A stretch of DNA of 64,000 nt from Sorghum bicolor (taxonomy: Eukaryota; Streptophyta; Magnoliopsida; Poales; Poaceae), in assembly GCF_000003195.3 (NCBI RefSeq), contig NC_012872.2:22592066-22656065 (forward strand). Reading direction: 5' to 3'. A program made the translations under genes and the position numbers. Shown here piece after piece: positions 21,439 to 33,929 of this stretch. Within the stretch, counting starts at the first letter, position 1. Every line of letters starts with the position of its first letter. The notes under the pieces are model-generated. The model made no database searches and had not been told where the DNA came from. It was given only the letters and a program-made list of their open reading frames with translations.

Positions 21439-23454
21439 GTGTTAAGCATGCACTTAGTCTCATAAAACATTCATAAGTATTCTCATCAAGCATGGCACAA
21501 GCATCACATCCCATGAGCACCATAATAATTCAAGTGTGATTTTATGTGTGCTTTATTTCAGGTAAATTAAATATGTTAAAAATATTGTGCTTGCTTCTAA
21601 AATTGTGAAATATTCAAATTAGGTTGAATTGTGTGGTAAAAGGTTTAAGAGTAATTTTGTGAAATATTTTGAGCCATAGGATTTGAGAAATGGAATTTAT
21701 ACAAAAATCCCTAAATGAATTTATTTAAAAACCTAGAACTAGTTTTAATCTGTGATTCAAATTCTATTTGGAATTTGGCTTTGCTTATTAAAATAAAGTT
21801 GTAGGGTTTTTGGTTTGGAACAACTTTTATTTTGGGAGAGAAAGGTGAAACTGATTTTTAAATAGTCCAAATGAATTTAGAAAGAATTTGAGAAAAGAAA
21901 TTCAAAAAAAAGAGAAAGGGGACAGGCGCTGCTGGGCCGACCCGCCTCCCTTTCGGCCCAGCCAGAAAGCGCGGCCCGCTTCCCCTCCCCTCTCTCTCCC
22001 GCGCGCGGCGCCCGCCTCGCTCCACCCGGCGCCCGCCACGTGGTGGCCGTACGCCGGCGTTGTGGACGCGCCGCGGCCGACCCGCCTACACCTGGTCGGG
22101 ACGCCGTCCCGCGCCCCCAGGCCACTCCATTCTGTCTCCCCGCTCCTCTCTCTTCTTCCTCCCCGCGCAGCAGCAGCAGCAGCTGCGGCAGCGCTCCGCC
22201 ATGCGCCATTGGCGCCGAAGCCCAGCTCCCAACTCCGGTCACCCGCGCTCGATTAAACCCACCCCTAGCTCCGCCTCGATGAGCGCAACCTCATGCGCAC
22301 ACTCTCGGCCGTCGGTGTCAAGCTATTAGGTGAGATTTCACCGCCGCGACATGGCCGGAGCTCCGGTGAGCTCTCAGTCCGCGCAAATCTTCCCTTCCCG
22401 ACCCCCATTCTGTTTGTTTGTTTGCGCGTTGTGGTCACCGTGCTCCCGCGAACCCTAAGCACCCCTCCGTTCGCGCTCTATTGGCCGGAGACGGCCGGAC
22501 GCCGGTGAGCAGCGCCACCAAGCTCCGTCGTACGCCATAGCTGCCGCTAGGGACCTCCTCCGTTGATGAGATCTAGCTCAACGTGTTCACCTTGAAGAGA
22601 CGAAGTCGTAGGTCCCCTCCGCGCCACCGGAGACCTCACCGTCGGTGAGAGCCGGCCGGCCGAAGTTGGCCGGAGCGCTGCATGGCTGACCCGTGGGGCC
22701 ACGACCCCTGGGTCCTACCTGCCAGGGCCTCTGCGGGTGTAGATCCGGGTGAACCTAACGTTTTCCCTCGGTTTTTCTTAAATAAAGGTTTTCCACAAAT
22801 TGTTTAAATCTTGTAAAATCCATATCTTGAGTTCTACAGCTCCAAAAATTGTGATATAAAGTTTGATGAACTCTATAATTCCAGATCTATAGTTTGGTGT
22901 GGTTGCATGTCATGTTACCCCACCATCTAGCCTTCATGATCCTTGAAGAGTCTTTATTTTTGGTTTATGACGGGTAAGTCTAGATGAGTACATTTTTGTA
23001 CTCAGGGTTCTACTCCCATGTTGTTTTGCAGATGGTCTAATGTACTTTGGTTATTGCATCCTCTGCTTGTACCCAGCCATGGGCGATGACTAGACCAAGG
23101 GCGATGGTCACTCTACCTCCTCTTTTGCTTTTGTGGGAATGACCGAGCTATGGCACTGTATCAGACTACGTATGTGTGTGTTATTTTCGAACTATGAAGC
23201 TTCCGCTACTTGAGAACTTGGTTTGTAATAATTTTAAGAACTCCGATGTATTTTATGAATGTTGTGTACTGGATGTAATTGTGGATGGTGACCGCTAAAC
23301 TTATTACGATCTTGGCTGTATGTACGAGTTGTGGTTTGAAATCCTTCAAGATTTCACGGACTACCGGGATTATATGAGCTTAAGCTCGATGGTTCGACTG
23401 TGTATATGGTCACTATTAAGCTTAATCTATTATAATTTGGGCGGTTCTGTTACA
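21426..23454 (+). repeat. Element A 3' LTR, internally deleted
   Basis: It follows a purine-rich tract (AAGGGGGGAAGGG). It lacks the equivalent of about 12400-14275 of the 5' LTR, the junction being CATGTCATGTT/ACCCCACC at 22917. It also has about 90 bp of GC-rich DNA at 22035-22125 that the 5' LTR lacks. Outside these indels the two LTRs are closely similar. Confidence 0.9.
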
Positions 23455-24139
23455 AGAGCCACCGCCACCATGGCCGCGGTAACCCCGGCATGACGGAGCT
23501 TCTCGAGGCCCGCGAGAAGGACGTCGAGTCAATTCTGCTCATCCGCGTGGGTGCCCGACCCCCACTTCGCGGGGCACTCAACCACCATCTTCCAGGTGTA
23601 CTCCGGGAGTAGCACGCCGTCATTCTGGAGGTAGAACCATCCGTTCTGCCACCCCAGGTTCGACGAAGGCATGATGCTCTGGATGTACAGGTGGGAGCGC
23701 GACTGACGGAGTTGCAGCGTGCAACTACTGGCCCGCAGAGTCCTCTTCTCCCTGCCCTCGTTACAGGCGGACATCTCTGCCTTGAAGAGGTGGAGACAGA
23801 GGCTCCAATGGGGAGGAATCCCCAAGAACCCCTCGCACACCGTGGCGAACACTGCCGCTTGCTTAACGGAGTTGGGGTTGAGGTTGTGCAGCTCCACCCC
23901 GTAGTAATGGAGGATGGCTCGGATGAGCCGGCCGACGGGCGTTCCGAACCCCCAGTCCAAGAAAGATAGGAAACAGACCACGTAGCTCGGAGGCGGGTTT
24001 GGTTCCCTATCATTGAACAGGGGAACGATCCACTCCGGCACACCCTCGTTCGTGATGGGGTGGAGGAGCCCACACTTCACACGGGCGTCCAGTGCTGCCC
24101 TGGTCATGTTGCAGGGGTACCACGCGTCGTCGTCGGCCA
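23455..24139 (-). pseudogene. Element B antisense gene, N-terminal part (PF04195-like)
   Basis: Starts at ATG 24139 and reads toward 23455, where element A interrupts it. The first about 200 residues have the WYPCN, LDWGFGTPVGRLIRAIL and CEGFLGIPPHWSLCLHLFKAE blocks that I recognise as the family annotated as putative gypsy-type transposon (Pfam PF04195). A frame change near 23525 precedes a stretch that would join 10999 once A is removed. The reverse complement of 24240-24247 gives CCATAAAA, a TATA-like element about 100 bases upstream of the ATG, so the gene may have its own promoter. The molecular role of this family is unknown to me. Confidence 0.8.
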
Positions 24140-25348
24140 TAGCAGCGAGAAGGATTGGGCGCTTAGAGGAAAGAAGGGCGGCGGCAAGAGTTTGAGACGA
24201 AGGCGGCAGATGAGGAAGAGATGGTAAAAAAGTAAAGGACTTTTATGGAAGAAGCGCGCCGCGGCTCCACCTCCCATGCCGCGGTCAACAAAGAAAAGGG
24301 CAACCGTCGCCCCCTCATTAATCAGGTGAAGCAACCAAAGTGTTCACTTCTCCCGATTCTCACGCCCACTGTGCCCACACGTGCATTAAATTTGCGAGCG
24401 AAACGTCACTTCTGGCTCAGGCACAATGGCGCGGTCGTTCCGACTCCCCATACGAGTTGCCTCAAAATGGGAGCCCTGAAAAGTTATGTCAGGGTGGTTC
24501 CTTCCAAGGCAAGCGGCGCCCGACCCCCTGTTACGCCCGAGCCGAGAATCAGGGCGGCTCACCCTGCTGCAACAAATCTAAAACCTCTCGAGGTAAAAAT
24601 CCCCAGGCCATGGCCACCTACGATTCTAGAGGTTGCAAGACTGACCCACCAAGTGGGTTCAAATAGTCGCCTCAAGATAACCGAGCAAGGGATGACCAAG
24701 GGTGAGAACAATAGAGGCCATGGTCCGAACCCCTAGGGGATCGGCGCATCATTGTAAGTCGTGTCCAAGACCCATGCGGGTGTCATGTGAGTGGGATCCC
24801 ATCGAGGGAGGCACCGAGCCCTCGGAACCTATCGAACGGTTCCGACATCCACCGTGACTGCCCTCGGGTATTTTGAGATGTGCCCATAGGGCCATGAGCC
24901 GACCCCTATCGAACGGGACTCAGGCAGCCACTTGGATTTACCTGCTTGTAGCTCTCCGGGAACGTCGACACTCGCCCATCGAGGGTAGTACGACACCACC
25001 CATCCCTCCTCCGAACGAAAGGACGAATGAGGGGCGAAACGATAAGTTAGGAAAGAAGCTAATCGATCCTTGTGGGGAAAGGGCTGAGGGGCTTCCCCGC
25101 ATAAGGGGAACAAGCACTACGTGTAAAGAACACATAACCTATCCTCCAAATACTGCCGACTACAAAATTCTAGGGTAAAAGCATTTGAAGGAATGACACC
25201 ATTCCTCTAAAAGGCTTGGGGGCTACACCCGGCGGGTGCGCTCGCGCGCACCCGTGAAGGAAATAAGAAAATCCAAGTCAACAAGATTGTCCCTTAAAAG
25301 AAAACCTCTGAAGGGATGCCTTCAATCCTCCAAAGGCTCGGGGGCTAC
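24140..25348. other. Element B antisense-gene promoter region, 3' untranslated part and PPT
   Basis: Non-coding DNA between the antisense gene and the 3' LTR. It holds the reverse TATA-like box (24240-24247). It ends in GGCTCGGGGGCTAC (25335-25348), a purine-rich tract directly before the LTR, as in other Tat elements. The open frames here look like chance ORFs in GC-rich DNA. Confidence 0.65.
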
Positions 25349-26333
25349 TGTTGGGTACCATAAAAAGGGATAGCCAAATCAGACGAATAAAAATCACAAA
25401 AAGAAGACAGGGCAAACACCCGAGATTACCAGGGCTCGAGCGCGGGTTCCGTCTCGCCCGAATCCTTGGCCTTGGAGGCAAGCTCCAGCTTGCTCGACCC
25501 CTTGGCCTCGGACGCAAGTTCCGCCTCGCCCGACCCCTCATTGGCTGGAGCGCAAACACCGCCTCACCTGAGCCCCCATCTCGGAGCTAGGCTTCCAACG
25601 CACGATGGCCGTACCCTCGATGTGACATTCACTATGAGCTCCACGCTGCGGTAGGGCATAGCAGCAACTTTTGCAACCACCCCCATCACTGTGTAGCCTT
25701 ACCTCTTTCATTGTGAAGTACCACCTCACAGTAAAAGAGGTATGGAAGATATTAACCTGCGTCACTGTGGTTGTCTTCTCATACTGTTACAGGACATGCT
25801 GCAGTATCACCGACCCGACCACCACGATCTCAACAGGGTTCGGCGACCCTGCACAGGAGCAACCACGCTGTCAGCCATGCCCCAAGGACGAGATGGGCAA
25901 GCCTCCACAGGGTCGGAACTGTAGCATTCAACATTTATAAGAAGTTGATCAGCAGTCAACACATGTAAAAATTCCTGTGACCCCTTGAGACTATAAAAGG
26001 GGAGCCAGGGCACACATCCAAGACACGATCACAATATTAAAACTCAAGGCAACACCACACACATGCACACTCTAGAGTAGCAGGTTCCACTCTGTCCACC
26101 ACATGAAGTCGAGACCTGGGACTTAGCCCTCTCTCGCAACTAGCTTGTACACCCCTACTGCAAGCACTCTCGGGTGCAAGACAATACAGACTCCGACTCT
26201 CACACTGGACGTAGGACTCACTTAGCCTGAACTAGTTTAATTCTCTGTGTACACATGAATCACCATTCGGGTTTAGGAGGACGTGCAGACTTATCACTCA
26301 TTAGTGTCTAGACGACGAGTCTAGATGCCGACA
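25349..26333 (+). repeat. Element B 3' LTR
   Basis: Begins TGTTGGGTACC directly after the polypurine tract and ends TGCCGACA. A TATA box (CTATAAAAGG) lies at 25991-26000. The 985-bp length and layout match the LTRs of C and C', although the sequence belongs to another family. The right flank (AATTG) should be the target duplication; its partner is off-window. Confidence 0.8.
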
Positions 26334-26972
26334 AATTGGGTTCAACCTATCTATTGCATTTACTACTTTGATATTTGTTATCCTGTCCTTGGCACCTGTT
26401 TTATTTTAAAACTGCGTAGTAATGCTTAACCCTGCTTATTAGATAGGCTTTCAACTAAGAAAGTTTGAAGGGTTGTTGTGGAATACTTTTATGGTCAATG
26501 ATGTTTGAACTTGAGACCGGTCGGTGGACTTGCTTTAAGAATGGAGTCTTAAAGTAGTGTCTCCAACTGTGTCGATTAAGGACCGGTCTGTTGATGGTCT
26601 GCTGGGTTGAGAATCTATAGTACTAGCTACTTGCCCTCGGTAAACCTGGTCTTGTGATTCCTCGATGAGAGCGGCTACTCGCGCACTGGGCGTGGAGCGA
26701 TGGCGAGAGTAGCGTGTACCCTCATGGCAAATGGGTTGGATGGCGGAGTACTGTGTTCTCGGGTGCCGCGAACCCGGTCAGATCTTGGGAAAGCTAGATT
26801 TGGGTTGACATATGCAAGATTTGGTTCTACATATGTCGGGTGGTTAGGAACTCCACCTGGATTGCTAAGCAGTTCGAATCGTCATTGCTCCCCGATTAGG
26901 AGACTCAATCCACTGACCCCCATCGTAGTTAAATATGCAACTAAGTTATAAACTAGGGAAAAATAAAATGTC
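26334..26972 (+). mobile_element. Fragment of an older long LTR (element F)
   Basis: Shares spaced blocks with the element A LTR, notably GTGTCGATTAAGGACCGGTC near 26571 and the GTTCGAATCGTCATTGCTCC and CATCGTAGT blocks near 26870-26930, but is otherwise diverged. It is a related long-LTR family into which B and then C were inserted. It carries no coding sequence. Confidence 0.55.
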
Positions 26973-27983
26973 TGTCAAGGGTATTAATAAGGGGTACCCC
27001 CACCGACGTTCGTAATGAAAATACCCACACGTAAATCAAGGCTCTAACTCGATGCCCCCGCTTACACACGTGATCGCCAGAGACCGATGTCAACCGTGGC
27101 CTCGAACACGGAAATAGGGTCGTACGAATCGATAGAGGCTCGACTAAACAACGACTATCGAAGACGGGAACAGTTCGAGCGAATCAACAAGCCTTGAGCA
27201 TAAAGGTGCCGCCTACCGCGTCTGCCATGCTCCCACCTAACCCGACAGTCACAGGAAACGTGATAGGGAACAAGCATCCGTCCAATCCTCGCTTTTCACA
27301 GCTTTATCCCCCGAATAAACAAAAGTACAGTACGACGCAGTACGGCAGCTGAGATGTCACATCATGGCATCCCTTGAGGCACCTAGAGTCAGCGCACCGC
27401 TCAACGCCTCGAGTGGATACGTTCCTTCCCAGGGAAGAGACACGCGATATAAGTTAGCGCTTCAACCACCCTGGATGTGACCACTGCCATGACGTACAGA
27501 CACGCTCGCGCCTAAACCAATCCGAGACGAGGTACATGAGCTAAACTCAGAAGCATGCGCAATCATCACCGAAGTACTCCGAAACAAGATAGCTCGAGGC
27601 CACGCCGGTACGGAGGCCTCGAGTCGGTCAGCGCGCCACACCCCTATCGAGCCTTATTCTATTACCTACATCTTATAACCTAGGTCTCCCCTTGGAACTA
27701 TGAAAGGGGGCACTGAGGAAGAGATACACAAGACGACTCATAGAAAGCAATCCAAACACCACCGGCTAGGACTTCGAACCCTCGCCAACATACACTTGTA
27801 TTCACCCCTATACAAGCACTTAGGTGCAAGATAATAGAAGATCTCCTCCCCCCACTGGACGTAGGGCCTTCTCTTGCCTGAACCAGGATAAATCTCTGTG
27901 TCTTTCTTGCATCAGCATCAGGGAGAGGGAACACGCAAATAAATTCACTCGTTCGTGTACCCCCCGGGGGCAAAACACCGACA
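26973..27983 (+). repeat. Element C 5' LTR
   Basis: Starts TGTCAAGG and ends ACCGACA, with TGTC/GACA as terminal inverted bases, and is followed at once by a primer-binding site. The left flank is ATGTC (26968-26972). Confidence 0.85.
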
Positions 27984-28003
27984 GTTGGCGCGTCAGGTAG
28001 GGG
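27984..28003 (+). other. Element C primer-binding site
   Basis: GTTGGCGCGTCAGGTAGGGG directly after the LTR; the same block follows the C' LTR at 39909. It does not resemble the initiator-Met type; I cannot name the tRNA. Confidence 0.7.
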
Positions 28004-28040
28004 TCCTGCATGTTGTCCACCGACTTCCCATCTCCTTCCA

Positions 28041-30644
28041 GATGGCCACTCTCGTCTCGCCGATCCCACGCTCCATGGTGATTTGGTTTGGGAGCCTCGA
28101 GTTCATGTCCACCGGATTCGGCTACGACATGATCCTACACTCGATCAAAGGACCGGGAGGGGTTCGCATCATGCCACCACGCCTCCCCGCCCAAGAAGAG
28201 GTGTGGACAGCATCGCCACCGCCCCTCTGCCGCTTCACGGTCATCGACTCGTACGAGGCGGACGGCGGTGCAGGAGCCGACAGCCCCACATGCTGAGGCA
28301 ACGAGTACGACGGTCTGGCGTCAGGACGGCCACACGGTGACATTGGATGATGGCATGCCTCCCGCGCTCTCGCCCTCGGTGGCATTGCTACCGCATGATT
28401 TGTTCACCCCCAGGAGAGCATGCCCGTTCGGTCTAGACAATGCCGCGACGTCACTCGCCAGGGCAATATGCCCGAACACCAAGACGTACGTGGAATGACC
28501 ACTAGTCCTCCCACGCGGTGCCGGGGCACAGCATCAAGCCCAGCGAGCAGCTGAACTACCGGATTTTTCCCGGGTACGAAGCCTTCGACGCCTAGGACCG
28601 GATTTTCACCTCGCTCAGACAGCAGCTGGCGGAGGAGGGGTGCGGATGTTTCTACGCCGCTGAACCGGATCCCGACTCCGAATCAGACAGCTACGACCCT
28701 ACGAGGGAATGCTTCAACATCGACGGGGAAGTAGCAACTACTGACGACACGCAAGATGCCGCTGCCGGTGGCCGAGCCCCCGTAGCGAGAGAAGAACCTA
28801 GGATACCTGGGAACGAAGGACAAGTCGACCCTCCACCACAGGACGACAAAGTTGCACAGCTTGCACAATTGCGGGAGCTCAAGGCCAAGCTCGACGAGGA
28901 CCGCGAACGCCTCGCCCAACTCGAGCGGGCCCTCGAGTTGGACAAACCGTACCTGCACGGCGGAGGCGCGCGCAATCGTGCTCGAGAGGTGTACCAATGG
29001 ATCGTCGTTGACGAGGAGCCAGAGCCGCTCGTTAGCCGCTTCCCTCGAGCGGGCCAGAATGTCATCGCGGCGACCATGCTGCTGTGTAACATGCCTGAGC
29101 CTTCAAATACCTAGGCACGGCGCATTCGAGACGAGGTGCAGAATCTGCCCCACGTGGCGGTAGCTCAACAAGCCGAGAGCTCAGCCTCTCGACGTCGAGG
29201 GGCAGCTACATAAAAACACGTCGAGCCAGCCCGAAACGAGAGGGAAGTATCGGTCCATCCAGAACCACCCCCTCGAGGTAGGAAAACAGTGCCTATCTAG
29301 GAGTGCCTCGTCAATAATCGAGGGTGGCACGACACTCGACATGACATCAATGAGCATCGCCGCCGCCGGCATGGGGGTGTAGAGGAGCGCGGCTACAGCG
29401 CCCACCGTGGCGGACGATACGACAGCGATGAAGACCGAATGGCTCCAGAACCACCGGGCCCCTGAGTCTTCAGCAGAGCAATCCACAGCATGCCGCTGCC
29501 GAGCCCGTTTCGACCCCCGGTCAGCATCGCCAAGTACAACGGCGAGACCAAGCCAAAGCCGTGGCTGGCGGACTTCCGACTGGCATGCCAGTTGGGAGGT
29601 GCTCGAGGAGACAATAGAACCATCATCCGCCAATTACTGCTCTTCCTCTCCGACACCGCCCGCAGATGGCTCGAAGAACTCCCCGCTAACCAGATCCACG
29701 ACTGGACCGATTTGGTCCGGGTGTTCAAAGGAAACTTTAAGGGGACCTACATACGACCCGACAATTCATGGGACCTCAGCAAGGGCAAGCAGAGATCAGG
29801 AGAATCTCTCCGAGGGTACGCTCGACGCTTCTCGAAGCAGCGCACGAGCTTCCACACATCCCCGACCATGACATCGTTTTGGCTTTTGTCTCAGGCACCA
29901 CATGCAAGGACTTGGTGCGAGAATTGGGTCGAAACCGACCTCAGACCATCGACGAACTGATGGATATGGTGGCAAACTACATTGCGGGTGAGGAAGCGGT
30001 CGGAGCTTTCTTCAACCACGAAGGTGACGAAGGGAAGGCGCCTTGTCTTAGGCACCACATGCAAGGACTTGGTGCGAGAATTGGGTCGAAACCAACCTCA
30101 GACCATCGACGAACTGATTGATATGGTGGCAAACTACGCTGCAGGTGAGGAAGTGGTCGGTGCTTTCTTTAACCACGAAGGCAACAAAGGGAAGGCGCCA
30201 GTGGACGATGACGAGGCCCCTAGCAGAAGGTCTAAGAAGGGCAATAAAAAGAAGAAAGCACGACCAATCAAGCGGGAGGCTCTCGACGAGGACTTCGTCG
30301 CCGCCGTAGAGCGTAAAAAGCCTCGAGGTCCCCCAGAGGGGGCCGTCTTTGTCAAAATGCTCAAGGAGCCCTGCCCTTATCACAAGGGAGGGGCGAATCG
30401 CAAGCTCGAGGACTGTCTCATGTTGAAAAAGTACTTCGACAGCCTGGGACTGAAGAAGGATGACCAAAGGAAAGACAAGAGCGATGATAAGGAGGGAAAC
30501 AGAGGAGACGAAGGTTTCCCTGCCATCCACGACTGCTACATGATCTACGGTGGACCCTCGACGCAACTCACTGCAAGGAAGCGCAAGAGGGAGCGCCGCG
30601 AGGTTTTCGCAGCAAGGATGGCAGTGCCCCAGTATCTCAACTAG
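28041..30644 (+). pseudogene. Element C gag (frameshifted)
   Basis: The likely start is ATG 28041 (MATLVSPIPRS), shared with C' at 39967. Open frames then change several times. A coiled stretch at 28869-29110 (ELKAKLDEDRERLAQLERAL) is typical of Tat gags, the capsid-like part is at 29520-29840, and a Cys/His segment (CPYHKGGANRKLEDC) lies near 30370-30415. A 157-bp tandem duplication at 29886-30199, not a multiple of three, breaks the frame in the capsid-like region. Several stops lie between 28290 and 28860. It cannot form a normal Gag. Confidence 0.82.
29886..30199 (+). repeat. 157-bp tandem duplication inside element C gag
   Basis: Two copies of about 157 bp, at 29886-30042 and 30043-30199, both containing GGCACCACATGCAAGGACTT. 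By eye they differ at about ten sites, more than expected for a fresh slippage duplication. Confidence 0.85.
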
Positions 30645-30649
30645 TCAAA

Positions 30650-32649
30650 CACTCCCATCACCTTCGACCGTGACGACCACCCCGATAGGGTGGTCGCTCC
30701 CGGCGTCTACCCGCTTGTCGTCGACCCCATCATCATCAACACAAAACTCTCGAAGGTACTGATGGATGGCGGCAGCAGCCTGAACATCATCTACCTTGAG
30801 ACCCTCAACCTTCTTGGCATCGAGAGGACGCAGCTCCTACCAAGCGTGGGCGGTTTCCATGGCGTCGTGCCAGGAAAGAAGGCTTTGCCAGTAGGTCAAA
30901 TCGACCTGCCGGTCTGTTTCGGCACAACTGCCAACTTCAGGAAGGAAACTCTCACCTTTGAAGTGGTGGGATGTCGCGGCACATACCACGCCATCATCGG
31001 ATGACCGAGATATGCCAAGTTCATGGCTATCCCCAACTAAACATACCTGAAGCTGAAGATGCCCGGGCGCAAAGGAGTCATCGCCATCAGCTCCTCTTAT
31101 GAGCACGCATACGAGTGTGACGTCGAGTGCGTCGAGTACGGAGAAGCCATCAAGAGCTCCACCGAACTCGCCTTGAAGCTTGAGGCCCTCGCCGTCGAGG
31201 CTCTATAGCCCAAACGTCATGCGGGCAGCTTCGAACCGGCGGAAGGCATGAAGAAAATACCGCTTGACCCCAACGGCTCCGACGATAAAGCGCTGACAAT
31301 CAGCGCCAACCTCGACCCCAAATAGGAAGCTGTGCTCGTCGACTTTCTCCGTGCAAACACCGATATGTTTGCATGGAGTCCTTCGGACATGCCTGGCATA
31401 CAGAGGGAAGTCGCCGAACACTCCTTGGAGATTCGAGCTGGTTCCAAGCCAGTAAAGCAACGCATGCGTCGCTTCGACGAAGAGAAGCGCAAGATCATTG
31501 GCGAGGAAATCCACAAGCTTTTGACGGCCAGATTCATCAAGGAGGTTCATCATCCTGACTGGTTAGCAAATCATGTATTAGTTAAGAAAAAGAATGGGAA
31601 AATGAGGATGTGTGTTGATTATACGAGTTTGAATAAACCATGTCGAAAAGTTCCTTTTCCTTTACCACACATCGATCAAATTGTCGATTCTACCATGGGA
31701 TGTGAGACCCTTTCATTCCTTGATGCATATCCGGCTACCATCAAATAAAGATGAAAGAGTCCGACCAGCTCGCGACATCTTTTATCACACCTTTTGGGAT
31801 GTATTGTTACGTAACCATGCCCTTCGGGCTTCGAAACACTAGGGCGACATACCAGCGATGCATGCTCCACGTGTTCGGTGAGCACATAGGGTCCTTGATT
31901 GAGGCATACGTCGACGACATCGTCGTCAAATCAAAGAAACAAGGCGACCTAATTCAGGACCTCGAGATCGTCTTTAGCCATTTGAGCGCTAATAAAATCA
32001 AGCTCAATCCCAAGAAATGTGTCTTTGGCGTGCCTCGAGGCATGCTCCTGGGTTACATCATCTCCCAACGTGGCATCGAAGCTAACCCCGAAAAGGTCTC
32101 AGCTGTCACCAGGATGGGGCCGATTTGAGACGTTAAGGGCGTGCAGAAAATTACGGGTTGCCTGGTGGCGCTGAGCCGTTTCATTTCAAGGTTAGGAGAG
32201 AAGGCATTGTCACTCTATTTGCTCCTGAAGAAAGCCGACATTTCACTTGGACTCTCAAGGCCGAGGAAGCTCTCGACAACCTGAAAAGGACGCTGACCAC
32301 CGCTCTGATCCTGGTTCCCCCTTAGCCCGCAGAGCCTCTGCTCCTATACATCGCATCAACGACCCAGGTCGTCAGTGCGGCTGTGGTGGTCGAAAGGCCG
32401 GAGGAGGGATGTGCGTTACTGGTTCAACGACCGGTCCACTTCATCAGCGAGGTGCTCTCGGACACCAAGGAACGGTACCCCCAGATTCAGAAGTTGATCT
32501 ATGCCATGATTCTCGCCCGACGCAAGCTGCAGCATTATTTTCTCGGCCACCCGATCACGGTAGTCTCTTCCTTCCCCTTGGGCGAGATCATCCAGAATCA
32601 AGAGGCCACTTGGAGGATCGCCAAATGGTCGGTCGAGCTCATGGGCGAG
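30650..32649 (+). pseudogene. Element C protease, RT and first RNase H (broken)
   Basis: Protease with LMDGGSSLNIIY near 30760. RT from about 31330 (DMFAWSPSDMPG) through VKKKNGKMRMCVDYTSLN to YVDD at 31907-31918 and LGYIISQRGIEANPEK. The first RNase H runs at about 32250-32649 up to LMGE, where G interrupts it. Breaks include TGA after YHAIIG near 31002, TAA near 31037, TAG near 31206 and 31323, a frame change near 31745, TGA near 32127 and TAG near 32323. The TGA near 31002 and the TAG near 31323 fit C-to-T changes in Arg and Gln codons. Confidence 0.87.
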
Positions 32650-33924
32650 TGTTGGGTATATTAAACGCAAATAGAAAAATCCGCAAGTGCACGGATACTG
32701 ATGTAGCTTTCACCTGGGAGTATTCCAGAGTATCAATTTTCCACAGAGAACGTGAGTGTACTAATTAAGATCCAAGATCGCCCAAGGATAACTAATTATT
32801 TTTGGTGGGAGGAGAGGAAGTTTCCTAAGAGCTCTCTAGTTGATCTAAGAATCAATAATTACTTCAAGATTATCTATTTCGGGACATCAGAACACTAACC
32901 ACAAAAAGAGATGAGAAGGGGGCTAGGAAGCTCCGACTATGGTCCTACAAACACTAATCCGAACTAGGTGGAATACGTCGACCGTTAGGGCTGTCACTGC
33001 CCTAGGGCTACCACAACAATCCGCAGAATTGGGTGCAATTCCAGGTAATTGCAAGACTAAACACCACGTCTAATCTATTAATTACTACTCTAGCGTTTCA
33101 AAGACTAGAGCACTTGATGCAAGCGGGAATCCAATAAATAACTTGAATGTAAATAAAAGTAATTAAAGAACTCAGGAATTATGAATTGAAGAACCTGGAG
33201 AACGATGAAGAACGAACCAGTTGCTGCAAAAGTACAATGTTGAGGAAGATCCGACAGATCTGGCTCCTCCTCCGCTCTCCTCTTCTCTCTCCCTATTTTC
33301 TAGATTAGAACTAGAACTAACTAGAACTAGAACTAGAACTAGAGGAACTAGAACTAGAACTAGATGAACTGGAACTAGATGAACTAGAGGTAGAACTAGA
33401 AGAATTAGAGGGATCCTCTCTACTTGGATGAAGAATTGAAACCCTAACTTTGATTCTGTAGAAGAGGTATGATCTCCAGGGGCCAGGGGGCCTTTCTAAT
33501 ATAGTCTTTTCAGATGAATCTGGGCCGTCGGATCAAATCGACATTGATTGAACGGTTATCCTTGATCATTTAGGTCGGTGGAGCATAATCCGCAAAACGT
33601 GTCCTGATTGGACTCTGGAAGTGGGTGGGCGACCAGGAGAGTAGGGCGGGCGCCCTGTCCCTGAGTCCTCTCAGCCTCCGCTTCGTTCCTTTGGCTTCTG
33701 GAATCTTCTAGATGGTAGAAAATTGCGCAGCACGTTAATACCTCTATGTAAACCCAACGTTGGGCCTTTCCTCCGTATTTCCTGATAACCCCCTGCAGAA
33801 ATAGACAAACACCAAAACTCATGGAATTCTGTCAGATAAAACCCTAAGTCTAGGTGTTAGTTGCATTTGGATCCTTTTTCATGATTAGTTGATGGTTAAA
33901 TGTGAGCATTAAGGACCGTCAACA
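32650..33924 (+). mobile_element. Element G: solo LTR
   Basis: A 1275-bp insertion with TGTTGG...CCGTCAACA ends flanked by the perfect duplication GCGAG (32645-32649 and 33925-33929). Removing it restores the element C RNase H boundary (LMGE to TLTYTPRKA). It contains no coding domain and includes a GAACTA microsatellite. I read it as a solo LTR left by recombination; the family is unassigned. Confidence 0.85.
33307..33410. repeat. GAACTA microsatellite
   Basis: Imperfect repeats of GAACTA with interspersed GAACTAGAG and GATGAACTA variants, inside solo LTR G. Confidence 0.85.
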
Positions 33925-33929
33925 GCGAG

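Larger units (their letters stand above)
11000..23454 (+). mobile_element. Element A: Tekay-like chromovirus with an extra 5' ORF
   Basis: A complete but defective Ty3/Gypsy element. The 5' LTR (11000-14814) begins TGTAATACCC and ends TTCTATTACA; the 3' LTR (21426-23454) begins CGTAACACCC and ends TTCTGTTACA. Flanking 5-mers are AAAGC (10995-10999) and AGAGC (23455-23459), a 4/5 target duplication. Joining the flanks reconnects the antisense gene of B. Internal order: tRNA-iMet-like primer site, ORF0 with a histone-H3-like N terminus, gag, protease, RT, RNase H, integrase, chromodomain. Many stops are TGA where the family has Arg, suggesting CpG deamination. Confidence 0.93.

Noticed and set aside
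33307..33410. GAACTA repeats as a CRISPR-like array
   Set aside because: Six-base units without spacers; a simple microsatellite in a plant LTR.
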